Shown here: one piece after another, positions 1-12,071 of the stretch
How the letters are laid out: each line of letters opens with the position of its first letter
Position numbering within the stretch: position 1 is the stretch's first letter
From: Phaeosaccion multiseriatum
Lineage: Eukaryota; Ochrophyta, other classes
Assembly (NCBI GenBank): GCA_965112735.1
Contig: OZ218962.1
Coordinates: forward strand, 496,001-560,000
Direction: 5' to 3'
Length of the DNA stretch: 64,000 nucleotides
Position numbers and translations under genes: made by a program
The notes under the pieces: generated by a model
What the model saw: only the letters and a program-made list of their open reading frames with translations
The model's database searches: none
Told to the model about the DNA's origin: nothing

Positions 1-317
1 AACTGAGGGGGTAAGGGGAGGGCATTTGTACAGTGGTGTCAGGAGGTGCCTCATAGGTGTCTCAGGAGGAAAGTCAATAGGTGTCAGGTGATGGGTTGGA
101 GGGCATCAATCACTCGTATCAGGTGTCTCATGTTAGGGCCTTCCACCCCTTCCCGCGTGTGCCCATCCACCCGCGTTGCTGCCTTACCCCCACCCCCACT
201 CACTCACGCCCTCCCGTCCTCCCTTCTTGTCGGCCACAGCTGACCTTCCTAGTGGGGTGCGTGCGCACGAACGCGGAGCACCAACCCGGCCACCGCAGGG
301 GAGACAGGGGGCGGACT
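1..317. other. Intergenic, no gene recognised
   Basis: Contains TGAGG/GTGTCAGG-like short repeats and a C-rich stretch. The open frames here are short and do not resemble any protein I know. The upstream end of the Ser-rich gene that follows could extend into this part, since its frame stays open back to about position 81. Confidence 0.4.
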
Positions 318-342
318 ATGCCCGGTGCGAGAGCATCAGTAT

Positions 343-373
<31 letters not shown>

Positions 374-1273
374 AGCAGCAACAGCAGCTTCGCGGCGGTA
401 CTCGTCTTCTACTTCCTCCTCTTCTGCTTCTCGATCACGGCAGCAGCCCCCCCAGAGAGCTACCACCACCACTCACAGATCGACAACCAATACGCGCAGC
501 AGCAACAGCGGCCACAACAAGAGCAGCTCCACATCCGTGCAAGCTCGAACAGTGAGAGGTAGGACAGAGACAGAGACACAAGAGAGAGAGCGCGCACTTC
601 ACCTTTGCTTGACGTGGCTAATGTGAATGGATCGTCGTGGGAAGTTGTCTTTGTTTTTAGAAATGCATCGTAGATTCCCCTCCCCCACTCCCCCCCTTCC
701 CCTTTACTCCACTTGTTTGTGATTGATGACCCATCCGCTCCTGTATTCGTCGTCTCATCTATACCTACTTACTCGCTTCATTCATTGCTTGACTGTGTGC
801 CCCGCGCTCACTTCACAGGACGAAGAAGCTCGGAGATCGTGCGGCCGTCGGCCATCGCGGATCGCAGCAGAGGGTTCACTCCGCGGAGCCACTCCCCCAT
901 GCAACGGGCGTCGGCAAGGGCGGGTGCGGCCCACTATCCCGTGCATTCCCCCTCTTCATCGGTAGGTAGCTCGAGCGCTACTAGCGCCACCATCAGTTGT
1001 GGTAGGAGGAGGAGAAGGACAGAGGCAGCAGGCGGTGGAACAGGTGGTGGGGGAGTTGGTGATACAGCAGCAGGAGGAGGAGGAGTGATGCAGACGAGGA
1101 GAAGCAGAGTCGGGAGCGGCGGCAGCTCCGTCGGGAGTGGTAGCAGTTCCGTCAGTGGGGGCGACAGGTGGGAGAAGGCTGCGAGAAAGGGAGCAGTTGG
1201 TGATACACGTGGCCGCCCTTCCTCTATTCAGCGCCCTACGCCCACTAAGAGGCAGGGAGGATTACCGGATTAG
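318..1273 (+). CDS. Hypothetical Ser/Gly-rich low-complexity protein
   Basis: Model: exons 318..558 and 819..1273, joined by a GT-AG intron (donor GTAGGA, acceptor CTTCACAG). Phase agrees (1 then 2), giving about 231 residues. The N-terminal half is poly-Ser, poly-Ala, Thr and Arg; the second exon has HSPMQR and SRVGSGGSS segments, Gly tracts and a basic end. There is no recognisable domain and no membrane segment. The frame is open upstream to position 81, so an earlier start is possible. Two copies of the dispersed GTTGGTGATACA motif lie in exon 2 (near 1053 and 1191), read as V-G-D-T. Low complexity makes the coding call uncertain; it could be a non-coding repeat-rich transcript. Confidence 0.35.
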
Positions 1274-1580
1274 CAGCGCAATACATGTGAAAGCTACACC
1301 TACACACTGTAATGGGTAATAGAATAATAGAGGCAAGACGTACCCCCCTCCGAGAGGAAGAAGAGAGTGCGGCACGATGAAACTCACAACTGGCACCCAT
1401 TCGTAATGAACTGCCACTGGAAACTGACCCTCGTCAGCAGGGACAGAATCAGGGACACCAAAGACAACACAGAGAGAGACAAAGAGAGCACAGAGAGAGA
1501 GAGATGAACTAAGCATATATAGATACAAAGAGAGCGAGAGCGCGTGGAAAGACAAAGAGGGAGAGAGGAGAGAGAAAACG
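1274..1580. promoter_or_regulatory. Spacer / 5' region of the SDR gene
   Basis: About 300 bases without a convincing gene. The right half is a GA-rich tract (CAGAGAGAGAC, about 1468-1575) directly before the start codon at 1581. I see no TATA-like box. Confidence 0.3.
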
Positions 1581-3065
1581 ATGTTTGTGTCGGCTGCACG
1601 AGGTTTGTTCCGCCGCCCTGCAGCAGCTGCCTACATTCCCTCGGGAAGGGCTCTGTCCACCGCAGCAGCGCCCAAAGTGGTCGTCTTCGGAGGCAACGGT
1701 TTCGTCGGGCAGCGCGCAGTGAGGTGGGTATGACCCCGCTTGGTCCCTTGTTCCCCCAGCCTCTTCTCACTCTGCTCTTGGCCTCCCTCCAAAAGGTACC
1801 TCTTAAACAAAGGGTGCAGCGTGGTGAGCATCAACAGGTCAGGCCAGCCCAGCGGGAAGGGGGGGGTAGACGGCTGGACAAAGCACCCCAACCTCCAATG
1901 GGTAGCCGCTGATGTATTCGAGCCAGAGACATACGCCAGTGAGCTAACTGGGGCTTCAGGTGCAATTCACGCCATCGGAGCATTCGGCAACAACGACTTC
2001 ATGGAGAAGATCTGTGGAGACAGCTGTGTGGAGGCCGTGGCTGCTGCTCATGAGGCAAAGGTGAGGTACATGGAGGTTTTGGGGTGTTGAGAGAGAGAGA
2101 CACAACAAAGAGACAAACCAGAGAGAGACGGATAGGAAGAGGAGGAGGAGAGAGGCGCACCAAAAGGGAGTCTAGTACGAGCGCTTCCGAGTCAAAGCAG
2201 CGTTCGTGGTTACCTCGTTTCCGCGCGTCTCTCTCCCTGTCTCTCTTGTCGTCGTTCTCTCGCCCTCTTTCTATCTCAGTCCTCCTCCTTCTCTCCCTCT
2301 GTCTGTGTGTGTCTGTCTCTCGTCTCATATGTCTCTCTCCCTGTTTCTCCCTCTGACGCTCTCAATCACTCACGTACACACGCGCAGATCAAGGATTTTG
2401 CCTTCATTTCGGCTGTGGGGTTGAAGAAGGACGGAGAGACTCCCCTCCCCGGGGGGCTGCTCAAGGGGTGAGTGACTCCGACAATGAGCAGCTGAGAGGG
2501 GCAGAGAGGGTCGAGAGCGGTGGGGCGGTGTGCTCAGGCCCGCGGCGCGGGGAGTAGTGAGACGAGGGAGAGGCAGAGTGAGACAGCCCTCGAATTAAGG
2601 CAAAGGACAGTCACAACTTTTGATCCCTTCTTGGCCTCTCTACTGCACATCGTGACTCTCTCTTTCTCTCTCTCTTCCCCTTCCCCCAAAACCCCAACCC
2701 AAACTCTTCTTCCAAAAAGGTACTTTAAGGGCAAGCACAAGGCCGAGGCGGCAGTCATGAACACCTTCGGCCCCGTGCACGGCACCTGCCTGCGCTGCTC
2801 CGGCGTATACGGCGACAGAGAGGTGGGCAGGGGCATCTCGCTTCCTCTCGGACTCGTCATGCGGCCAATGGAAGTGCTGCTGTCCCACGCGCCCTTCAGC
2901 GTGCTGACCGGAGCGAGTGGCGGCCTACTCTCCCCGCCCATCAGCGCGGAGTCGGTGGGCAAGGTAGCGGGGCTAGCAGCGATGGGGAAGCTCCCGCAGA
3001 CGGGCGTGCTGGATTTGGATGACGTTAAGCGCCTGGCCGCCGAGGAGGAGAAGGAGGAGCGGTGA
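1581..3065 (+). CDS. Mitochondrial NAD(P)-binding atypical SDR (COQ11/NDUFA9-like)
   Basis: Exons 1581..1723, 1796..2060, 2388..2467 and 2720..3065, all GT-AG with matching phases, give 277 residues. The N-terminus is Arg/Ala-rich (AARGLFRRPAAAAY, then RALSTA), which looks like a mitochondrial presequence. It is followed by VVVFGGNGFVGQRAVRYL, the glycine-rich Rossmann loop of extended/atypical SDRs. Later come W-x-AADVFEPE, GAIHAIGAFG, a beta-strand AFISAVG and GYFKGKHKAE, which keeps the Y-x3-K arrangement. This order matches the yeast Coq11 / NDUFA9-like group, which acts at the inner membrane in ubiquinone biosynthesis or complex I. Length (about 280) fits Coq11 better than NDUFA9. The exact substrate is unknown. 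AT-rich DNA at about 3713-3736 may mark its 3' end. Confidence 0.85.
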
Positions 3066-4912
3066 TGGGTGTCAGGTGTCAGGTGTATTGGTGTGTTGGG
3101 GTAGGCGTGTGGGTGTCGGGACTGGACTGCGAGGGACCGCCACCCCCATGCCTGGGGTTAGCGAGCTGGGGCTTTCGAGAGCTGGACAAACAAGGAGGGC
3201 GGGCGGGGGTGGGTCCTCTTCGTTTGGAGGCCGGTGGGCGGCAGGGAGGGCTGGGAAGGACTGGATGGTTAGACAGGAGACAAGGGGCAAGAGCAAGAGC
3301 AGCGAGGAAGGGTGACTCGTGACACCCGGGCTCGAGGCGGCCGAGCCCGCAGAACCCGCTGTAGCTGAGGAGGAGGTGCGAGGACGTGTGTGGCGGTGTG
3401 TGCTCTCCCTCCCTCCCTGTGGCCCCCCTGTTGCCATTCCTCTACTTGGTCTGTATATATATGTATCTCACAGGGTCGGTCAGTGTGGGGAGAGGGGGAC
3501 GGACGGACGGACGGACGGAGGGAGGGAGGGAGGGAGGCACACGCTGCTTCCTTCATTGCTTAGGTTGCGCCTTTTTTCACGTACGCGCGTGGTAGAGGGC
3601 GATGCCATCGACTGCCATCGACTGCCATCGACTGCTACAGTGCCATGAGACAGGCGCAGAGAGGGAGTAAGTCTCCGTCTATTGTCCACTTGGCAGGCAG
3701 AAATTTTGATCATTATTTTATATATTTTTTTATACTGAAGTAGAAGAGAAAAACTTCCTCAGGAGTGAGTGGTTGCGCGCGTGAGCGAGTGGGAATTCAT
3801 GAGTCCGTGGTGCGTGGGTGGGTATGTGCGTGTGTGCGTGAGAGTGAGTAGGTGTGTGCGTGCGTGCGTGCGTGCGTGCGTGCGTGTGTGCGTGAGTGTG
3901 TGGGTAAGTCAAATCCAATACACTAACTGCATCCATAGCTTCCCTTGGTCACGCTTGTCACCCGCCCGATCACCCCAGAGTCTCCTAGCTGCTTGTCGCC
4001 GTCTCCGGCAACCAACCAAGCCCAGCACAGAGCGGCACCTCCTCTCGGTGATGCCTCCATGGATTCCGAAGCTGAGCAGTGACCCAGACGGACGGACGAA
4101 GCATCATATTGAGGGGTCTGCGCGTGGTGAATCTAATGCGGAGAGTGGGATGCCACTGCTGGAGAGGCCCGGAGGCATGCAGAGCGAGACGTTGGAGGGC
4201 ATGGCCGAGGAAATGCGCTGACCCAGAGGGCTGTGTCTGAGAGAGGTGCGAGGGCAGAAGCACGAGTAGCGAGGACGAAGCATCGTTCGCAAGAGGATTG
4301 AGGGCGCGCGCGTGAGCGTGGTGGCGGGAGAGCACCCAGCGTCGCGAGCTGTGAGAAGAAGGCGGTGCTCCTTTCAGGGCGAGGGGCGCTCGGAACGGAG
4401 TCTAGCAGTGGAGCGCCGTGAGGCATCCTCCAGGGCAAGGAGGGAGACGGGGTGAGGTGTATATTGGAGCTTATGAGCTCAGAGTAAGATGAGAGAAGTG
4501 GGGGGGGTGGATCCAAAGAAGGGGGGTGAAGCTCGACTGCTTTGAGGCGCACGCGCACACACACATAAAAGGTAGTGAGGTTAGGGACGTGACGTTGCTC
4601 TCGCGCATTGATAACACAGAAAAGCAGCGTGTCATCATCAGAGAGTGCGGGTTACGCTCTGTATTGAGGCTACAAGCGCTCCGTACTCCGTGCTGTTGAG
4701 GGTGCTGTGAGCCACAAGGGCGCCCTACAGATCGGAGTGTGAGTATAAGTTTGTTGGCGCCCCCCCCTCGGGGAATCTCTAGCTGCCAGGAGAGAGAAGT
4801 TGTTGTTTTCAGTAGCAAGCGCGATGGTGGCGGCGCAGCGTGAATACCGTCCCTGAGGGCCTCCTGCTGCTAGCCCTGCTACAGGCTTTCTTTCGTCTCT
4901 CGCCGCGCCAGC
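3066..4912. other. Spacer with simple repeats and upstream unit of the ankyrin array
   Basis: Holds GGAC/GGGA repeats (about 3498-3537), a triple GCCATCGACT (3603-3637), an AT-rich stretch (3713-3736) and GTGC-type repeats (3840-3900). From about 4140 the sequence is homologous to the segment before ankyrin copy 5 (about 16140 onward): the same GGAGAGGCCCGGAGGCATGC block, then the palindromic box at 4467, then a conserved leader. No gene was found in it. Confidence 0.6.
4467..4480. promoter_or_regulatory. Palindromic box GAGCTTATGAGCTC upstream of ankyrin copy 1
   Basis: The same 14-mer occurs at 9136-9149 and 16482-16495, and as the perfect palindrome GAGCTCATGAGCTC at 12179-12192. It lies about 430-480 bases before the first exon of copies 1, 2, 3 and 5. 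It could be a regulator site, or simply a passenger in the duplicated unit. Confidence 0.35.
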
Positions 4913-7900
4913 ATGGCCCAGAGCAGCGCAGGACCCCCCCCTCGAGTGAGCGGAGAGGTACGTTTATAGAAGGGAGGGCGGAGCGGAGACAGCTACTATT
5001 GGAAGCGCTTGGTATCGCCGCACTGTTTGTTGAACCGGAGTGTATTCGACGTTGGCAATGCGCGTTATCTTCCCTCTGCCGCATCTTCTCCACTCCATCC
5101 CTGTGGCTGGCAAAGGGCTCGCCCTTAAGCGGGTCTCCTCCCGAGAGCAGTGACTCACCACCCCTCTGGTTTTACGGTCTTTTTGCCTTCCCTGATTCTC
5201 TCCTTCTTCGGCCGATACAAGGCCACGCGCCTCTACAGGGCCATCACTGGGGGGGAAAGCATCAAGAATGTCAAGCGAGCCATCAGCGCCCTCGTCGCTG
5301 AAGAGGGGGGAAGGAAGGCTTGCCTCGACGCCGCGATTGGTGCTGAGGGGTACACTCCAATGACAGCAGCGGCGTTGGGGGGTAGAGCAGACATTGTGGG
5401 GCTTCTATTGGGGGAAGGGGCATCTCCAAACCACGAAGCGATGACTTCTGACGATTGCACACCATTGATAGGGGCTTGCGCACGTGGCCATCTGAACGTC
5501 GTGCAGATACTGATTGAGGCCGGTGCGGATTTGGATCAACCAATTGATAAAGGGACGGCCATGGCTGCAGCTTCAGTCGATGGGCACACAGAAGTCGTCA
5601 GAGCTTTGATCGCGGGGGGCGCCGATGTGAATCGAGCCACGAACAACGGAACTACACCTCTGAGCTTAGCTTCACGGGGCAATTATGAGGGGATTGTGAG
5701 GCTCCTTCTTGCGGCCAATGCGAATGTGAACAAGGCCGCCAACGACGGAAGTACACCACTGGTAATGGCGTCGGTGTACGGTCATGAGGAGGTGGTGAAA
5801 CTGCTCCTCGCGGCCAATGCGAATGTGAACAAGGCCACCAACGACGGAAGTACACCACTGGTGATGGCGTCACTGGACGGTCATGAGGAGGTGGCAAAGT
5901 TGCTTCTTGCCAGCAACGCAGATGTGAACCAACTGAGAAACAGCGGAGCTTCGCCACTTCTTCTGGCTAGCGACAAAGGGCATACAGGGATAGCGAGGCG
6001 GCTACTCGCAGCTGGTGCCGAAGTTGATCCTGTGAGTGCTATGGGAATAACACCTCTCATGGCGGCCGCGCGGCAGGGACACAGTGAGGTATTACGTGAG
6101 CTCATCTCAGCAGGGGCAGACGTGGATACTCATGGCCCGGAGGGCATTACTGCTCTCATATTTGCAGTGGTTAGCGGACACGCTGAGGTGCTGCGTGAGC
6201 TCGTATCGGCAGCGGCAGACTTGGATCGACATGACAACCTCGGCCGTACTGCTCTGCACTACGCTGCCCGCGCCGGACATGGGCATGCCCTGCACATCCT
6301 GCTCACGGCCGGGGCTGAGGTGGATGCAGCCAATGATATGGGGACTACTGCGCTCATATTGGCTGCGCTTAATGGAAACGCTGAGGTGCTGCGTGAGCTC
6401 ATCTCAGCAGGGGCAGACGTGGATCGACATGACGCGGAGGGGGATACTGCTCTGCACTACGCTGCTGAAGCCGGACATGGGCATGCCCTGCACATCCTGC
6501 TCAAGGCCGGGGCTGAGGTGGATGCAGCCAATGATAAGGGGACTACTGCTCTCATGGAGGCAGCGCAACATGGACACACCGAGGTGCTGCGTGAGCTCCT
6601 ATCGGCAGGGGCAGACGTGGATCGACGTGACGCGGAGGGGGATACTGCTCTGCGCTACGCTGCTAGCGCCGGACATGGGCATGCCCTGCACATCCTGCTC
6701 ACGGCCGGGGCTGAGGTGGATGCGGCCAATGATAAGGGGGGTACTGCTCTCATGACGGCAGCACACCACGGACACGCTGAGGTGTTGCTTGAGCTCCTAT
6801 CGGCAGGGGCAGACGTGGATCGACATGACGCGGAGGGGTTTACTGCTCTCATGATGGCCACAGAGAGGGGATACGCTGAGGCTCGGTGTGAGCTCGTATC
6901 GGCAGGGGCAGACGTGGATCGACATGACGCGGAGGGGGATATTGCTCTGCGCTACGCTGCTGAAGCCGGACATGGGCATGCCCTGAACATCCTGCTCACG
7001 GCCGGGGCTGAGGTGGATGCAGCCAATGATGAGGGGACTACTGCTCTCATGATGGCAGCGCAACATGGACACACCGAGGTGCTGCGTCAGCTCCTATCGG
7101 CAGGGGCAGACGTGGATCGACGTGACGCGGAGGGGGATACTGCTCTGCACTACGCTGCTGAAGTCGGACATGGGCATGCCCTGCACATCCTGCTAGAGGC
7201 CAGGGCTGCGGTGGATGCAGCCAATGATAAGGGGCTTACTGCTCTCATGATGGCAGCGGGCCGTGGACACGCTGAGGTGATGCGTGAGCTCGTGTCGGCA
7301 GGAGCAGACGTGGATCGACATGACGCGAAGGGGGATACTGCTCTGCGCTACGCTGCTGAAGCCGGACATGGGCATGCCCTGCACATCCTGCTCACGGCCG
7401 GGGCTGAGGTGGATGCAGCCAATGATATGGGGACTACTGCTCTCATGGAGGCAGCGCAACATGGACACGCTGAGGTGCTGCGTCAGCTCCTATCGGCAGG
7501 GGCAGACGTGGACCGACGTGACGCGGAGGGGGATACTGCTCTCATGATGGCAGCGATTAATGGATACGCTGAGGCTCTGCGTGAGCTCCTATCGGCAGGG
7601 GCAGACGTTGATCGACATGACGTGAACGAGACTACTGCTCTGCACTACGCTGCTAGAGTCGGACATGGGCATGCCCTGCACATCCTGCTCACGGCCGGGG
7701 CTGAGGTGGATATCGAGGATGACATCGGAAGAACTCCCCTCCTCTACGCAGCATACCACAATCGTGGAGGGGCGATGCACGAGCTTCTCTGCGCAGGGGC
7801 GTCTGTGGGCAAGGCTCTGACTGCTGCTCGAGAGCTTGGTGTCCTGCGAGAGGTCCGTGATCGTCTTCTGATGGCAGACAAGCGATGCTTTGACTCCCAG

Positions 7901-8062
7901 AGCCCTGCGGACATTATGCGGACGTGCGACTCGACCTTCGGCAAGGAGAGGGGCCTACCGCCGCAGGAGAGGGGAGTGTCTTCCGTCAATGTGCTGGAAG
8001 TGGCTGCAGGCATGCGTGGAGCCGACGACGCTTCCAGGTGGGCGAAGCAAGACACGCATTGA
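4913..8062 (+). CDS. Ankyrin-repeat protein, array copy 1 (longest)
   Basis: Exons 4913..4957 and 5222..8062 (donor GAG|GTACGT, acceptor after a pyrimidine tract and ACAAG) give 961 residues. Exon 1 encodes MAQSSAGPPPRVSGE; exon 2 opens with ATRLYRAITGG, a helix shared by all copies. Then come about 26 ankyrin repeats of 33 residues (G-x-TPL-x2-A-x3-GH-x2-V-x2-LL-x2-GA). Residues from about 330 to 830 are a nearly perfect 66-residue double repeat ending in GAEVDAAND. The last 95 residues form a conserved family tail (KALTAARE, RDRLLMADK, SPADIMRTCDSTFGKERG, LEVAAGMRGADD). There are no membrane segments. It is probably a cytosolic protein-binding scaffold; no catalytic domain is visible. The exon 1 splice is inferred from its conservation in copies 2, 4 and 5. 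Confidence 0.85.
6176..7660 (+). repeat. 198-bp coding satellite (double ankyrin unit)
   Basis: Successive units start at about 6176, 6374, 6572 and 6770, then 7067, 7265 and 7463, 198 bases apart. Single 99-base half units are inserted at about 6869 and 7562. Each full unit encodes two ankyrin repeats (a GH-x-EVLRELLSAGADVDRHD type and a GHGHALHILLTAGAEVDAAND type). Sequence is nearly identical between units, so expansion is recent or homogenised. Confidence 0.85.
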
Positions 8063-9564
8063 AAAGGGGAGAGAGATCACGGCCTCGAAGCGAGCGAGGA
8101 GGGGGGTGTGGGGGGGGGGGGGGTTGGAGTGCACACTCGCCAGTGGGACTGTGGATGCAAGCGTCGGATGGAATAGATTAGTTGGAGCACCAGCCACGGA
8201 CAGGCGGGCAGCGACACAGACAGATGGAAGTGTGGAGAAGGTGGCGGAATGAGAACGAGGCCAGCGATGGAGCAGCAGCACGGCACGACGGGGGAAGGTG
8301 GGATGGCACTGTGTGGCTAAAGAGAGTGCACCACAGGGCAAGGAGAGACAAGCGCATCGAACGCCTTCGCATTCACCGCAGCCGACGGGGGGAGCAGCAG
8401 CCCTCTTTACTGCAGCTGGTGGTACTTGGTGTAGCCAAAGGGAACGGAGGATAGCATGGTGTGGGGTACACGGGAAAGGGAGAAAGAAGCCAACCCGTTT
8501 GATGAGGGAGTGGCTTAGATGTGCAGGCATCGGCAGGGCGGGATGCAGCCGCACTCTCGGCAAGAGAAAGCGGCCGTGGGTAGTACATGAAGCAGGGGAG
8601 AGGGAGAGCAATGTTTAGTATGCATGGTGTGAGAGGGTAGTAGAGGGTGCGAAAAGGTGGCCCCGCGTGAGCTCTGCCCACCAGGCATCGGGGACGATAA
8701 ATGTACTCACTGTCAGGGTACTTTGCTGGCAATTTAGCCCCCACCCCACTCTCGCAGCGCGTCCGCTATGAAAGAAGGAACCAACTCCCTTGGCAACTCA
8801 TCCACACCCTCTTTCTCGACTCTGTGTGCCTTCGAGGCCTGCATCCTCCATCCGAGGGCTCGTCATCCACAAGAGAGACAAGGCCGGAGTTTGAGTATAC
8901 ATTTCTTGGGGAGGGGGGGGGGGGGGGATGGCTCGGGGAGGAGGTGGAGGGTGCACCCACTCTATGGCAATGATATAGTGTCTCTGCGTTTTACTTTTCT
9001 CCCCCAATGTCGACTCCATCGATGCTAAATGTCGAGCTGCCCTCCACTTCCCTACTCGTGCCTCATCAAGCGCAATCACTAGGTTAGGCGGCCTGCGCAG
9101 ACGTCCTCTCCTCCTGTCTTGTCACTGCCCTATTGGAGCTTATGAGCTCGGGGTAAGATGAGTGTAGTTGAGGGGGAGGGAAATAAAGAAGGGGTGTGAA
9201 GCTCGACTGCTGTGAGGCGCACGCGCACACACACGAAAGGTAGTTAGGTTAGGGACGTGACGTTGCTCTCGCGCATCGATAATACAGAAAAGCAGCGTGT
9301 CATCATCAGAGAGTGCGGGTTGCGTACTCCGTGTTGTTGAGGGTGCTGTGAGTCACAAGGACGCCCTACAGATCGGAGTGTGAGTACAAGTTTGTTGGCA
9401 CCAGCCCCCTCCGCCCCCGGGGGAATCTCTAGCTGCCGGGAGAGAGAAGGTGGAGTTGTTTCAGCAGCAAGCGCGATGGTGGCGGTGCAGAGTGAATACC
9501 GTCTCTGAGGGCCTCTTGCGGCCAGCCCTGCTACAGGCTTTCTTTCGTCTCTCGGTGCGCCAGC
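8063..9564. repeat. Ankyrin-array spacer (copy 1 to copy 2)
   Basis: About 1.5 kb between ankyrin genes, closely similar to 11134-12618. It begins with the conserved AAAAGGGGAGAGA after the stop and a GGCCTCGAAGCGAGCGAGG element, and contains GGCAATTTAGCCCCCACCCC (about 8730) and the palindromic box at 9136. The leader around 9480-9560 matches the other type-A copies. No gene was found inside. Confidence 0.7.
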
Positions 9565-11133
9565 ATGGCCCAGAGCAGCGGAGGACCCCCCCCTCGAGTG
9601 AGCGGAGAGGTACGTTTATAGAAGGGAGGGCGGAGACGGGGCAGCTACCATTGAAAGCGCTTGGTATCGCCGCACTGTTTGTCGAACCGGAGTGCATTCG
9701 ACGACTTTGGCAATGTGCGTCATCTTCCTTCTACCGCTTCTTCTCCACTCCATCCCTCTGGCTGGGAAAGGGCTCGCACTTAAGCGGCTCGCCTCCCGAG
9801 AGCAGTGACTCACCGCCCCTCTAAATCCCCAACCTTTTCCTCCCCCCTCGCTCTCTCCTCTCTCGGCTGACACAAGGCCAAGCGCCTCTATGACTCCATC
9901 AGCGGGAGGAAGACTATCAAGAACGTCAAACGAGCCATCAGCGCCCTTGTCGCCAAAGAGGGGGGAAGGAAGGCTTGCCTCGACGCCCCGATTTGTGCTG
10001 ACGGGCACACTCCAATGACTGCAGCGGCGACGATGGGTAGAGCAGACATCGTGGGGCTTCTATTGGGGGAAGGAGCATCTCCAAACCACAAAGCGGTGAC
10101 TCCTAACATCGTCACACCATTGATGGGGGCTTGTTCATGTGGCCATCTGAACGTCGTGCAGATACTGATGGAGGCCGGTGCTGATTTAGACCAAGCAGGT
10201 GACATGGGGACGGCCTTGAGTGTGGCCTCAGCCGATGGTCACACAGAAGTCGTCAGAGCTTTGATCGCGGGGGGCGCCGATGTGAATCGAGCCAACAACG
10301 ACGGGGCTACACCTCTGTTTACGGCGTCACTGTACGGTCATGAGGAGGTGGCGAAGTTGTTTCTTGCCAGCAACGCAGATGTGAACCACCTGAGCAGCGC
10401 CGGAGCTTCGTCACTTCATGTGGCCAGCAGCCGAGGGCATGCAGGGATAGCGAGGCGGCTACTCGCAGCTGGTGCCGAGGTGCATGCAGCTGATGATGAC
10501 GGAATGACACCTCTCATGGTGGCCGCGGGGCTGGGACACAGTGGGGTATTACGTGAGCTCATCTCAGCAGGGGCAGACGTGGATCGACATGACGCGGAGG
10601 GGACTACTGCTCTCATGGCGGCAGCGCAACACGGACACGCTGACGTGCTGCGTGATCTCGTATCGGCAGGGGTGGATGTGGGCCGAACTGACAACCACGG
10701 CCTTACTGCTCTGCACTATGCTGCGAGGGACGGACATGGGCTTATGCTGCACCTCCTGCTCGGGGCGCGGGCTGAGGTGGATAGCGAGGATGACATCGGA
10801 AGAACTCCCCTCCTCTTCGCAGCACACAAGAATCATGGAGGGGCGATGTACGAGCTTCTCTGCGCAGGGGCGTCTGTGGGCAAGGCTCTGACTGCTGCTC
10901 GAGAGTTCGGTGTCCTGCAAGAGGTCCGTGATCGTCTTCTGATGGCAGACAAGCGATGCTTTGACTCCCAAAGCCCTGCGGATATGATGCGGACGTGCGA
11001 CTCGACCTTCGGCAAGGAGAGGGGCCTACCGCCGCAGGAGAGGGGCGTGTCTTCCGACAACGTGCTGGAAGTGGCCGCAGGCATGCGCGGAGCCGACGAC
11101 GCTTTCTGGCGAGCAAAGCAAGACACGCAGTGA
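9565..11133 (+). CDS. Ankyrin-repeat protein, array copy 2
   Basis: Exons 9565..9609 (MAQSSGGPPPRVSGE) and 9877..11133 give 433 residues. Exon 2 starts AKRLYDSISGRKTIKNVK, the array-specific helix, then about 10 ankyrin repeats and the same C-terminal tail (KALTAAREFGVL, DRLLMADKRCF, DNVLEVAAGMRGADD, TQ end). It lacks the expanded 66-residue double repeats of copy 1. A start at the internal Met at 10015 would drop the conserved N-terminal helix, so I prefer the spliced model. The role is protein binding by family; the partner is unknown. Confidence 0.82.
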
Positions 11134-12016
11134 AAAGGGGAGAGCAATCATGGCATAGAAGCGAGCGAGGAGGGGGATGTGGGGGGGGGGGGTTGGAGTG
11201 CACACTCGCCAGTGGGACTGTGAGTGCAAGCGTCGGATCGAAGAGATTAGTTGGAGCACCAGTCATGGACAGGCGAGCAGCGACACAGACAGACGGAAGT
11301 GAGGATGGCGGAATGAGAATGAGGCCAGTGATGGAGCAGCAGCACGGCACGACGGGGGAAGGTGGGATGGCACTGTGTGGCTAAGGAAAGGGGAGCGCAG
11401 GGCCAGGAAGGGCGAGCGCATCAAACGCCTTCGCATTCACCGCAGCCGACTGGGGGGGGCAGCGGCTCTCTTCCCTGCAGCTGGTGGCACTTGGTGCAGC
11501 AAAAGGGTACGGAGGATAGCATGGTGTGGGGTATCCAGAAGCCAACCCGTTTGATGAGGGAGTGGCTTTGATGTGCAGGCATCGGCAGGGCGGGATGCAG
11601 CCGCACTCCCGGCAAGAGAAAGCGGCCGTGGGTAGTACATGAAGCAGGGAGAGGGAGAGGAATGTTCGGTATGCATGGTGTGAGAGGATAGCAGAGGGTG
11701 CGGAAAGTTGGCTCCGCGTGAGCTCTGCCCACCAGGCATCGGGGACGATAAATGTACTCACTGTCAGGGTACTTTGCTGGCAATTTAGCCCCCACCCCTA
11801 CTCTCGCAGCGCGTCCGCTATGAAAGAAGGAACCAACTCCCTTGACAACTCATTCACCCTCTTTTTCGACTCTGTGTGCCTTCGTAGCCTGCATCCTCCA
11901 CCCGAGGGCTGTCATCCACAAGAGAGACAAGGCCGGAGTTTGAGTATACATTTCTTGGCATAGGAAGTTGCCGCGCTCCGGGCGGGTGGAGCGGGAGTGG
12001 CATGGCTCGGGAGGGT

Positions 12017-12071
<55 letters not shown>

